NCBI RefSeq assembly: GCF_003286085.1
Contig: NW_020825369.1
Coordinates: forward strand, 248,001-312,000
Length of the DNA: 64,000 nt
Reading direction: 5' to 3'
Origin: Drosophila persimilis
Lineage: Eukaryota; Arthropoda; Insecta; Diptera; Drosophilidae
Under the pieces are notes generated by a model. The model did not search any database. It saw nothing but the letters and a program-made list of their open reading frames with translations, and had not been told where the DNA came from. How positions within the stretch are numbered: the first letter of the stretch is position 1; each line of letters begins with the position of its first letter. Position numbers and translations under genes: made by a program. Below, piece after piece: positions 49,001-59,700 of this stretch.

Positions 49001-51330
49001 AAATTAGCCCCAAAGTCTGTTCACAATCGAATGGAGTTTTATCGGTGACAACTGTTGATACAGTGAAGCACCGAATTAATTGAAAATGTCACAACTTCGT
49101 GGCAATTATCGTAAATTATACACACGCGCTGGGTGGGGTAGGAGTAGGGGCAAAATATTATTATTATTTTTATTACGTGTGTAGGCAAAACAAAAATCTG
49201 GATATAGCAACCCCCGAAATCCGGAAAATCCCTTAACATCTCGCGGCCAGGGGTGGGCTATGCTCTGCATAATGAAATGTCAACAAATGCGGAGATGATG
49301 GGTCTCTGGATTTGGGGAACTGGCGTTACTAGCATCCATCGTCCATGTGCCGGTGGCTTTGTTTCTGCGGGGGTGGCATCCCTTGAGCATCTTTGAAGTT
49401 GACTTGCGGAAATCGAAAACTTAATTGGCAAAGCCGTCATATGCCCATCTGTTGTATGAGAACTGGGAAAGGGAACTCTCTAAGAAAGGAATCTCGGAAA
49501 TATATTTGGAACTCCATTAGCTGAAATGCCCCTAAAAACCATTCGAATACCTTCATAAAATGACATAAAAATGTAGACTTCTAAGAGGCGATTCACGATT
49601 CCCAACTAATGAAATATTTCTTCAACACAAATCCATTAAAACGGCTATAGCCCACGATCCCTTCACTGACCCATTTGGGGGCCTGGGCCCGCCCCCCCGC
49701 TGGTTGTGTTTACACTTTCAATACCAATTCCACTTTCCACTTTCGGCTGGCCACGTTTAGAGGTGGCCCGCCCCCTTCCGGCGCACAATTATGGCCTTTA
49801 ACCCTTTGTCAAGATCTCGAGTTTATTTGAGCTTTACGAGAATATGTGCACATGCTGAGTCTGATTTTTGGCCGAGTCCAGGAAGGCCTCCGAGCCACGT
49901 CCCTGCCTCACGTTCCTCGTCACATAATAATTTTATATGCTTTTTGGCTGCTGCATTTTTGCATAGTCAGACCCTGAATCCTCGATGGGGCTGGAGATGG
50001 AGCGAGCGGTGGAGCGAGCGGTGGAGCTGCAGCTGAAGCTGGAGCTGGAGCTGGAGCTGGAAAGGGAACGCTGAGCAAAGCTGCGACAAAAGCAGAAAAT
50101 GCTCAAAAAAAGAAAAAAAAAACATTGAAATTATTATGGTCTGTTGCATTTTTTATGGTTTCTTTTTATATACATACATATATAATACATATACGGGGAA
50201 TGTACATATATTTGCTTGTCTGGCTCCTCGACGGAGAGGAGGAGGAGTGGCGAAAAAATGCATAGAAAATTTGCGATTTACTGAATCTGGTTGGCTCTGA
50301 TTTTCCTGTGGGGTTTATGTGTTTTGCTTGCTCATGAGTCAGACCGTGATATATTTGAGGGAGAGATATGCGAGAAATGGAATGATAAAAACTGTATGAG
50401 AATGGGGTGGGGGTGGGGGTGGCTGGAATACTAAGTGGTAATAATCCAAGAAGATAATTTTAAGAGCTTTTCAAAGATGCTTTTGATTCCACGCTCCTCT
50501 CACAGCTCTCTTTCCCGAATTCTCCAGTTACAACACTCCCGCCTCCCGCCCCCCCCATTGCCTTCGGTTTACTGTGTCCTCGTTTTTTTATTTTTATTCT
50601 GCAGAGCTAATAAAATGTATTATCAAACTTTTTGCAGAAGTTCTTTCAAACGCAAGTAGATAAAATCAAATTTATGTATTACCTGCATTCCGACCAAGGC
50701 ACTGGCACTGGCACTCCCCCTCCCCCTCCCTCTTTCATTCATTTCCCATATACCACCGACACCCACCACCCACCACCCGCTGTTTCGGGTTGTGCTCGCA
50801 CTTTAAATAAGCATTAAATTGATACAGGAGCAAAGTTTTTCCTGCTTTCTTTCTGTCGCTGTCGCTGTCGCCGTCTCTGTCTCTGACAACCCCCAAAGAA
50901 ACACTCCAGACACATTCTAATCGCTTTATAACTTCTAACGCAGTTTATCAGAGCCCCACCGCAGCTCACCCCCCCCATAAGCCCCGTCCCCTTACCCGTA
51001 CCCGTACACCATTAAAAAGGCTCAAAGGCAAAAGTTATTGTCACGCACTAAAGTCGCTTTCACATGAGAGAAAGCAAAGCGAGACAGAGAGAGAGAGAGC
51101 GAGAGAGCGACAGTCAGGGAGCTACTGAGCGAAGGCGCAACAGAGAACCTCAAGCCCATCAAACCAATCTCCATATAAAGCCGGCAGACAGACTCCTTCC
51201 ATAGAGCCAACCATCGGCGTCTCTCTGCCGCTGTCTCCCTCTTGGGTTTTGTTTGGGGTCTCCAGTGTGTTCTGGCTTTCGTTTCCTCGTTTTTCCGGGT
51301 TCCGTTCCTCCACGTTTTCCACGCTTTTCC
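46001..51330. other. Intron 4 part, no gene
   Basis: No gene is recognised. It holds CAGCCACCAG units near 46420-46470, GTGCCAG units near 47142-47164, a 16-base C-rich run near 47941-47956, GT-type repeats near 48390-48423, CTGT tetramers near 48614-48632, GAGCGGTG and GGAGCT units near 50004-50060, and a GA-rich run near 51085-51110. Confidence 0.6.
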
Positions 51331-51790
51331 ATACCCTGGCTGAGAGTATACCAAAATTAGTCATACGTTTCGTACAGAGATCTGCAAAAATCTCATTAAT
51401 ACTCGGATCATGAATAAGATCACATTTGAGTCACTCACCCAAATCACTCAAGACCCCAAGAGGGCCGAACCCGAGAAGTCCCACCGGAAGAGGCCTTGGC
51501 CCTTGGCTCTGGGAGCTCTAGCGCGTCGACCAATGCTGCAAATGAATCAAATCAGACTAGTTGACGTTTACTCATTGCGGTTTTACTCACAATCAATACG
51601 ATTATTGTTGAGCCGAAGCAGCAAACACCCGGTACGGAAATGAGCATGAGCACATGCGAGGGATTTTCATGTAATCACCCAATCATGGCAATCACCCAAA
51701 GCGGTACTCGTACTTGTATTGCTTTGAATGGGATATCAAGGGTATATACACTTCGGTGCGGCCACGCTTTTACCTATTCTATCTGGTAAA
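51331..51790. mobile_element. Possible INE-1/DINE-1-like remnants
   Basis: ATACCCTGGCTGAGAGTATA near 51331-51350 and AAGGGTATATACACTTCGGT near 51740-51760 resemble the ATACCC...GGGTATA ends and CTTCGG words common in fly Helitron-type elements. The DNA between has no frame I recognise. The two pieces may be ends of one decayed element or unrelated. Confidence 0.2.
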
Positions 51791-52084
51791 TAAGGCGGAA
51801 AGAGTAGAAGTATTCTTCGCTCTCACTCGCTTTCATGCGAGCACCTCGCGGTCCAAACTAAAAGAAACGGCAGAAACGGCAGAGGAGTGTTATGTGTGTT
51901 CTAAACATCCGTTTGTATTCAATATATTTGATTACTGGCATGGAAAGTACCCGCAAAGGGAGGGAGTGCCAAAGTGTGGGTATTACTCATGGATATGAAC
52001 AATAATACAACCATCTTTATGATCCGATTGGCGTGCTAGAGTACAGTGAATCCCCAATTGAGTCACCGGCAGCACTTGCCTCTC

Positions 52085-52115
52085 GATAAGATACAGCAAT
52101 CGAAGTAATCTTATC
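52085..52115. promoter_or_regulatory. Pair of GATA-factor sites upstream of the His-rich gene
   Basis: GATAAG at 52085-52090 and its inverse CTTATC at 52110-52115 lie about 45-70 bases upstream of the TATA box. Inverted GATAAG sites near promoters are typical of fly genes active in fat body, blood cells or gut. The sites are seen directly; the tissue reading is inference. Confidence 0.4.
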
Positions 52116-52157
52116 TGAACAAATGGAACACAACAAGCGATATTCCCTTGTATGATG

Positions 52158-52195
52158 TATATAAGCGGGCATTTCGTCAGGTTCAAAGCACAGTT
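52158..52195 (+). promoter_or_regulatory. TATA box and initiator of the His-rich gene
   Basis: TATATAAG at 52158-52165 is followed by ACAGTT at 52190-52195, a near match to the insect initiator. If A192 is +1, the TATA box begins at -34. The start codon then lies about 86 bases downstream with no ATG in between that would compete. Confidence 0.55.
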
Positions 52196-52277
52196 CGCAT
52201 TCTACAGCCACGGAGAGGAGGTCTCCATACACAAAGGAATTAATCACTAGACAAAAAAGAAGGAATCTAACCACAAA

Positions 52278-52595
52278 ATGCCGCCACCACATCACGAGGA
52301 ACGAGGCTTGTTCGGCATCAGCCTTGGCCTGAGTATGGGCGGTCATGGACACCATCACCACCACCACCACGGACCTCCACCGCCGCCCCACTACGATCAT
52401 CACCACCACCACCACCACGGACCTCCACCGCCGCCCCACTACGATCATCACCACCACCACCACCATGGACCGCCGCCACACCACTTCGATCATCACCACC
52501 ACGGACATCACGGACCCCACGGACACCATGGGCACCACGGACACTTTGACCATCACCACGGCCCTCCATCGCATCATCATCATCATCACTGCTAG
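52278..52595 (+). CDS. Small histidine-rich protein nested in fz intron 4
   Basis: A complete single-exon frame of 105 residues. By my count about 49 residues (47%) are histidine. After the N-terminus MPPPHHEERGLFGISLGLSM the protein has three seven-His runs. Two exact 16-residue units (HHHHHHHGPPPPPHYD) are followed by a shortened third, then Gly-His pairs, a final six-His run and a C-terminal cysteine. The start has a CAAAATG context, a TATA box upstream and AATAAA signals downstream, so it looks like a real gene in the same strand as fz. There is no clear signal peptide or membrane segment. Dense His runs bind Zn, Ni or Cu in other proteins; a metal-binding role is only an inference. The frame stays open through a very repetitive sequence, so part of the length could come from repeat expansion. 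A similar small His-rich gene may sit in this intron in other flies, but I cannot name it with confidence. Confidence 0.75.
   Translation: MPPPHHEERGLFGISLGLSMGGHGHHHHHHHGPPPPPHYDHHHHHHHGPPPPPHYDHHHHHHHGPPPHHFDHHHHGHHGPHGHHGHHGHFDHHHGPPSHHHHHHC
52378..52468. repeat. 48-bp coding repeat within the His-rich gene
   Basis: Two near-identical 48-base units (CAC-rich run, GGACCTCCACCGCCGCCCCA, CTACGATCAT) lie in tandem, with a diverged third. They encode the His7-Gly-Pro5-His-Tyr-Asp unit. The near identity at silent sites points to recent duplication or repeat homogenisation. Confidence 0.75.
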
Positions 52596-52770
52596 CAAAG
52601 GGTAGTGATGAAAGGCTCAGCAGTGATCCATTGCCAGGCTAGTGATGAAGGCAGCCAAGGCCGATGATTCATGCCCCATAATGCCTCCTGCCTTCTCTAC
52701 TGGTGGAGTGATAAGTGATTGCCCAATTTTTTTTTTTCCATAAAACGAATTTAATTTGTATAACACTAAA

Positions 52771-52803
52771 AATAAAAAAAAAACCACAAAAAAAAATAAT
52801 AAA
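52771..52803 (+). terminator. Polyadenylation signals after the His-rich gene
   Basis: AATAAA occurs at 52771-52776 and again at 52798-52803, 176-208 bases after the stop codon, in an A-rich stretch. Either would give a short mRNA of about 600 bases. Confidence 0.45.
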
Positions 52804-53820
52804 ACACAACAAAAAAAATATTTATCAAACCAAAATTCTCAAAATATCTTTCATTGTGAAATTGGAAAAAATATGAATAGCTCGAACAAAAATACTACGA
52901 AAATAGTAGTTAATATTCGGTAATTAATGGGAGTGCCCTTACCTTATATACTATATAATTACCCCCATCGATATCTGATTGGAAATGGGCAAATAGACAA
53001 GCCGCTTCTTGCCAAGTTAGTTCCAATCAATCAAGATAAGAGCACACACAAAAATACCCTATCTTATCATTATATCTGTGATGTGTACGAAAAAGAAATC
53101 ACCCTAAACGAATTCTCGGACTTGTCAGAATATACAGATGTACATTTGGCTGGGCTGAGACGTTGGTAAGCTGCTTACTAATGCCCTGTCATATTTTTAA
53201 AGAATTCTCAATTGATAAAATTTGGAAAAATAAGAGGCTTATATAGAACCCGAGATCCGACCCGGAACCAGACCACCCACCCACCACCAGACGGCAGCGA
53301 CGACAAATCAATTTGCTAAGCCCAAAGCCGATAAATACAAATGAAATTAAATAAATAATTTCCGCTCGGGTCAGGCAAAATGTTTGCCAATTACAAAACT
53401 ATTTCAAAGTGTTGTTTTTTTTTTGTTCTCTGCTTGTCACAAAACGCTAATTAGACAGCAGCTACCATATACAGTGGGTTTCTGCCAATAGATTTATACA
53501 CGAGTGTACGAGGCCTAGACGAGTGTGTGTGTGTGTTTTGTCTGTGGGTTATATGGCCTGTCATAAAATGCAAAATGCTGCCCCTGGCGTGGGTCGAGTG
53601 GGTATCGACACCTGGAAAATATTGGTAATTAAAATTCGCCAGTGGTTGGTCTGCAACCGAAAAACCAAACAAAAAACTGGCTTCCATTTCGGCCTGTCTA
53701 ATAATGTTGTAAAACATGTTGCCATTAAGTAAAGCGACAGACACCAAAACGCCCCAAAGCCAGGCGGCGGGAAGAGAGCCGAAACACTCGTAAATTTCGA
53801 GAATATGCGTAGCCTAGACT
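52804..53820. other. Intron 4 part between the His-rich gene and a second TATA box
   Basis: No gene is recognised. Another opposed GATA pair, GATAAG at 53035-53040 and CTTATC at 53063-53068, is present. An 80-codon frame at 52927-53169 has no familiar motif. Confidence 0.5.
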
Positions 53821-53831
53821 AAGGGATACCA

Positions 53832-54037
53832 TATATAAAAGATACAATTTGAGCACTGACCGAATCCACAGTGTTCATCAAATCAGAGCTATACCCATGC
53901 CCCTTTTAATACTTTCGATCATTACGAATCCTTCAGTGGGAATTCTGATGAATATTAGCCGACTCCGAATGAACGCAGTCTCTGAAATGACTCAATACAT
54001 AATACGAGGAGTTCGTGTGCCTTTGGTTATGCAATGA
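53832..54037 (+). other. TATA box with a short frame; uncertain small gene
   Basis: TATATAAAA at 53832-53840 is a good TATA box. The first ATG downstream, at 53897, opens a 46-codon frame ending at 54037 (starts MPLLILSIITNPSVGILMNI). The residues lack a clear signal peptide cleavage region and match nothing I know. It could be a tiny lineage-specific gene, a decayed one, or chance. Confidence 0.2.
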
Positions 54038-54124
54038 ATATTTTCTTTTATTTGGCTCAATCTGCAATTCATTTTTTTTCAGTGTAAAGCAAGAAAACGT
54101 ACGCACACACAAGGGAAAATCAAA

Positions 54125-54160
54125 TGGAGAGTGAGCGAGAAGTAAAAACCGAAATTTCGG
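54125..54160 (+). repeat. Dispersed GTGAGCGAG repeat, copy F
   Basis: GGAGAGTGAGCGAGAAGTAA is followed by CCGAAATTTCGG at 54149-54160, a perfect 12-base palindrome one base shorter than in the other copies. GATC follows as in copy E. This is the only copy found in intron 4. Confidence 0.75.
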
Positions 54161-55270
54161 ATCAAATATCGGTACATTCTCTGCATTCTCCGATCAAAGG
54201 GTATTTGCGTAATACTATCGCTACTCCGCTGACAAGTCGCGCTAATGGAATTGGTAGCACTGACAGGCACAGGCACTGGCACTCTCTTTCAGACCAGCCC
54301 CAAACTGTCAATTAAATATGAAAATTATTTTCGGTCTGCCTATCAAAGATATATGTATTTCGATAGATAGATATATATTTTTTTTTTGACAATTTCATGG
54401 GACAGGCCTGTCCCGGCAATTGACGAACCGCAGCGAACAGAGGCGAACCCCCGAATCTAATAGAGTGGATGACAATTAACGTCTCAATTCATAAATGTCG
54501 TGGCTGGAAAACCATTTCTCAAAGCAAGTCGGTTGCTTTTAATTAAAAAACTTAAATTATGTTTTTGGCCCGACTTGATCCGTGCTCGCAGCCGCAAATG
54601 GAGCTGCCAGCCAGCCCCCCCCCCCCCCCACTTCAACTTCAACTTGCGGCTGAGCTCTTCGTATATCTTAATTGTTATTTGTATTTAATTATATGGCAAG
54701 TCAGGCACAACATCGGCCTTATACGTGTAAAGAGGGGACAGAGGGGCGAGGGGAGTTGTGCCCCCCGGTTTACCTGAAAAGTTGAAGACGAAACAAGTGG
54801 AAAAAGTCAAGTCAAAGTTGCTTTGGCTTTTTTCGTAATTAAAATGTTTACTTTACATAGATGGCCCAGTGCTGGCTCTCCCTGGGATCTGCTGAGCGAT
54901 GGGATCTGTGTGCACTCCCGATGGGTGGTGGGAGGGACGGTAGAAGACAATGAGAGGCAGAAGTTGCCACTGCCATGGGAAGAGATGGCCAGGTGGCAGG
55001 GCATCCATCAGATACAGTCTGTGATTATGCAACAGCATGAAAATGCCAACAATAAAAGTGAAATATTGTTGAGTCACTGAAGAGTCTCCCGGCAGTCACG
55101 CTATAATTTCCACACGAATTGCCAGCCCATTGTACTTGGAAAATTGTTTGAAATATATTCTTATGTTTATTTTTCCAAATGGAAAGTGCGAGTATTTTGG
55201 GCAGAGAAAACCAGTTTGCAGTTCTATTCGCTCTGTTCTGCAGTCTCTAATCAAACAAAATGTATTTACC
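54161..55270. other. Intron 4 part, no gene
   Basis: No gene is seen. It contains GCACTGGCAC units near 54262-54280, a T run near 54368-54380, and a C run near 54606-54618. Confidence 0.55.
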
Positions 55271-55273
55271 CAA

Positions 55274-55308
55274 CTAATTTCATACTTTTCTCCATCTTTC
55301 AGGTATGT
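55274..55308 (+). promoter_or_regulatory. fz: Strong candidate recursive splice site (ratchet point) in intron 4
   Basis: The branch-point consensus CTAAT at 55274-55278 is followed by a pyrimidine tract (CATACTTTTCTCCATCTTTC), AG at 55301-55302, and at once the donor GTATGT at 55303. All three acceptor elements and a good donor are fused with a zero-length exon. This is the layout known for recursive splicing in long Drosophila introns. The first removed segment would be 39968-55302, 15,335 bases. Confidence 0.6.
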
Positions 55309-56710
55309 AATCCAGTCGCAGCCCATTAAGCTCTTGTACCCACATAATTACGAATAGAGTAAGTAATGAAATGTTCAGGCACAGATCATCAATCGGATCT
55401 GATTAGTCGGATATGAGTACGCAGGGCAATAAAGAAGCAAAATAGTATAGAGAATAAACCCATTAGCCACGTAACCATCTGTGGGGGGACCAATCATATG
55501 TCCATTCACATAACAATCAAAGCCAATTTCTGGACCAACTCATACGATTACATCGAAATAATATAATAAACCCATGAAAAATCAAAAATACGATAAGTAC
55601 GCGGACAGACTCCGCCCCAAAACTCGAGGACCGGCGGGAATGGGAACGGGGACGGGAACGGGGCCATCCTCCGCATGGGGCAATAAAAATTCCACAAAAG
55701 TTCTCATTAAATAAACATACCCAAAGGAGAGACAAAGGCTAAGACTGCTGCGGCTCAAAGACCAAGACCATATCAAATACGCATTCCGAAAACTAGCCCC
55801 AAACTAAAGCCGCGTAATGTCGCTTGTTAGTACTAATGATGGGCCGGTCCAGGCCGGACTGCTAGCCTCCTGCTAGCCTCCTGCTAGCCTCCACACGGCA
55901 CCATTCGGCTCTATCCAAACGCAAAAATAAATTTGTACATCTGCGATAGAAGCCGCGATATGAGAGGCAACGCAACCCATGGCAGCCGGGGTCCTCGGCC
56001 ACGGCCACGGCCACGGCCATGACCATGGCCAAGGAAAGAAGAAGCGTTGCCTGCTTGTCATAAATTGCCATGGAGCGCCAACAAGATTCCTGCCTTTCCG
56101 ACTGGGGGCTAGGGATGGGAGCGTTGCCGTGAGTGGATCGTCCAGGCGATAGACCGACGATCGATACGATAGTTAACGAAACACTTATTGGGGCTCTTCC
56201 TATTATCGATAGTTTGCAAACCAAAGAACCGATTGATGCCTCAGCAATTATAGTCCATAGTCCACATGCCCATTATCATCTCTAGTCTTGCCCATCTCTA
56301 GTCTTTTCCCCAGCCCGGCCCGGCCCGGCCCAGCCCAGCCCAGCCAAGACGATCTCAGAACCGCACCAACCACAGGCGACTTGGGGCATTGGGTCCCCAT
56401 AGTCGCGTCCAGGCTGTAAAAATTAATAGCCAACATAATAAGCGGCATTTTATGACAAGCGTGCACCTCAACACACAAACACAAACACAGACACAGACAC
56501 AGTCACAGACACCGCCACGCCCCACTGCAGGCCTCCCTCCTCGTGGACGTGGACTTTCGGGCATCCATTTCTCATAGCATCACACGGCAGAAGTCATTAG
56601 GTGAGGGATCAGTTGGCCACGCTTCTTCCTCGCAGTCACTTTGAAAATTACGCAAATTGAAAGTTACATCGTTATGAACCCCACCAAATGGGTAGGACTC
56701 CAGCCTCCAG

Positions 56711-56730
56711 CCCCCCCCCCCCCCCCCCCC
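56711..56730. repeat. 20-base poly(C) tract
   Basis: A C homopolymer seen directly; its true length may be uncertain. Confidence 0.85.
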
Positions 56731-59700
56731 TCAGACCCCATCTCCCGGACAACCTCCAAGCCCGGACTCCTGGGTCTTGGACAAGTTATGAGCTTCATAT
56801 TGGCGCTACGAGATTTCGCTTTATGATAATTACACGCAGCGTTTCGGATTTGTTTTTGGTGTACGAGACGAGTGTTTGGGTCTTTGGAAAATTGAAAAAC
56901 TTTTCCTCCAAGTGTCTGTGCGTGTGTGTGTGTCTCTGTGTGGGTAATATATTGTCGATTATGCAAGATATGGGAAGTTTTTTTTTTCTTTCGTTTTTCG
57001 TTTTTTAATATAAACAAGCTAATGGATACTGTGGCTATTAAATGGTTGGGGCCCAAAGGCAAGGAATTGGTTAAGTTCGGGCGAACGAAAAACTAGTTAA
57101 GGTTCAACTGGGATCCTGCAAGCGATCGAATCAACCTCTGAACCCTTGGGAATAGGCTTAATCGGTAATCGGTAAAACATAGCCCTAATTACGTGAAGCC
57201 GTAAACCAGCTGCAGAAACCTGCTTCGGGCTCCGGGCTCCCTCCCATCCCTATACATACCATATACTGTATATACGGCCGACCCACTCATAAAAAGAGAA
57301 CTCAGCTCTCGAAATCGTTAACGTTTTATGCCCCACTTCTGGCTAAGTAAAAAACCAAACCCAAAACTGGACACAAAGTTGCCATTTTAAAACTGAATTT
57401 TAAATGTAACTTTATAGGGGGATTTCTGTTATGATGATTTTTATTTTTATTTACAATCCCATTGATTGAGTGATAACTTCAAATGGTAATGGCCAAGAGA
57501 CAAAACGCCTGGCCCACTATAATGCGGACCACTGTATTGATGATGCTAATTAGCTTTGAATGGCAAAGAAACCCATTGAGGAACACCATCTGGGTAGCCC
57601 AAGCGAATGAATTCCCCCCGATAAATCTTTCAACAAAGAGGCGACTACGACCACGACCGAAAACCGAAGACGAATCACCAAAAACTGGCATTTGTCAACG
57701 TCTTTATTCTGCCTCAGCGAACACTCTTTAGGGTACATAAAATGCAAATTAGCTACAAAATGGGTTCTCTTCCACTTCCCCTTCCTCTTCCCCCTCTTCT
57801 CCTATTTCCATTGTACATTTTCGGATTTCCCTCGAAATGCATTTTCTTGCATTTATTTTATTTCATTTCATTTTTTCTTTCGGTCTGTGGCCTGCATTTT
57901 TATTACTTGTCAAAATACAATAAAATTTATGGCAATTTGGCAATATTTTTAACGCCAAATGCAGAGCGGAGCAATTCGAAGGGGCCACCAACTGCAGAGG
58001 GTGCCCGATTCAAATTCAAAGAAATCTCCCCATAAATCATCCGAGCGGAGTCTGGAGCCAAAAAGACAAAAGAAAATCTGCCACAAAAAATAAGCAACAA
58101 CAAAAATACGTACGAATATACATTAAAACGCAAATTCGCGGCGCATAAAAGTCGTAAAAATGAAATTAGCCCATGGGGGCGGCGATACATATGAAGAAAA
58201 AAAAATCGAAAATAAAATGTGTTGTACATTTTTTAAGGGGGATAAAGTTTTGAATCAATAATAAGTTATTTCTATATTTAAAAGCAGAGACAGAGGGGCC
58301 TCCCACAAGCGACTGCTTACTCGAAATGTATCTTTCAGATACATATTGCCAGAATATTCAATGAATTATTTGCCACATTCAGGGGAAAATCATTTGCTTT
58401 CGCTGTAAATTATAGGAAATTGCGAAACCGCTAATCCCCATTATTCAGGGATCCCTGCCCATTTCCCTGAGAGATTCGATCCAAATAATTAATGCCTAAA
58501 CACTTTTCTTTTTGTTCGTCGCTGTTCATGTTTTTCGCATATTTCTCAAGAGGTTCAGAGACACCTACCGCCCCACGGCTTTCCCTCCACTGAGCCCTGA
58601 GCTGCGCTAATAATGTGAAAAACGAGAAAATGAAAGGCACTTTTGTCTAATGAATTTCCACGTGTCTTCAGCTCTCTCTTTCCCACCTCATTCCTGCCGT
58701 TGCCGTTCTGTTTGTGGTACGTGCCTGTGTGAAAAGCGCATTTAAATGCGGTTGAGGCAAATTAGTTAATAAATCACACGTGGAAAATTGATGAGTTGCC
58801 ATTTTCCTCTTTCAGTTAAGTGCCAGAATAAGGGGGCGAGAGGACGAGAGGCCCAGAGGCTGACAGGCTGAAAGGCGGAGCATTTCATTTGATTGTCTTC
58901 CATTTGTTTGGAAAATTATTTCCCTCTTTATGGGTTTTTTTTTTTCGGCTGCAGGAGGAAGAGGAACTCTCAAGGGATTCCTCCGCCCACCGCCCGGTCT
59001 GTCTTTAATTAAGCGTATTTTCCCAATTGAATACCAAATTTGGTTTATGATTTTCATCACGCAGCAAACAATTGCGGGAAATTATTAGTCACTGAGGCAG
59101 TGGCAGTGGCAGTGGCAGAGGCAGCCAGGAAATCCATCAAAAGCGAGCCTGAAAAGTTCACGAGTCGAAATCCGAAATCGGAAACCGTACGGACTCTGTG
59201 TACGTGTCCGAGTACCTTGAAGCCTCTGCAGCACCGACACCCAAATGAACCCATTGTGGTAGCAGTGTTCCCAATATCTCATTGTCATGTTACCCAAATC
59301 GCTCCAGCAGTCAACAAACTACAACAAGAACAACTACAACTACAACTACAGCCTGGAATACAGCAAATACAACACTTTGCTCAACAAACAAAAAAACACA
59401 CACACACACAACAGCTAACGAACAAACAACCTAAAAAAAGAGTGTAACCGAAGAAAAGAAAACAAAACCAAACCAAAAAAAAAGAAAGAAAGAAACCAAA
59501 AAAAAAAAACAAGTAGAACTTGTCTAGGCCTAAGCACATGGCCGTAGATCGAAAGGGGATCGAAAGTATCGGATTACCGCCAATTTACTACCAATTTCAG
59601 TGGGAAGTAGATCTGTAGATTGTAGCCTGACTTTTCCATTAATCCTGCCCCTTCTCTCAGATATCTCTTCATTCTTGCAGCCGAACAAATAATCCCCTGA

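Noticed and set aside
52017-52598. 193-codon minus-strand frame across the His-rich gene
   Set aside because: It is the antisense shadow of CAC/CAT repeats and gives low-complexity Val/Met/Arg text; the TATA box, start context and polyadenylation signals support the plus strand.
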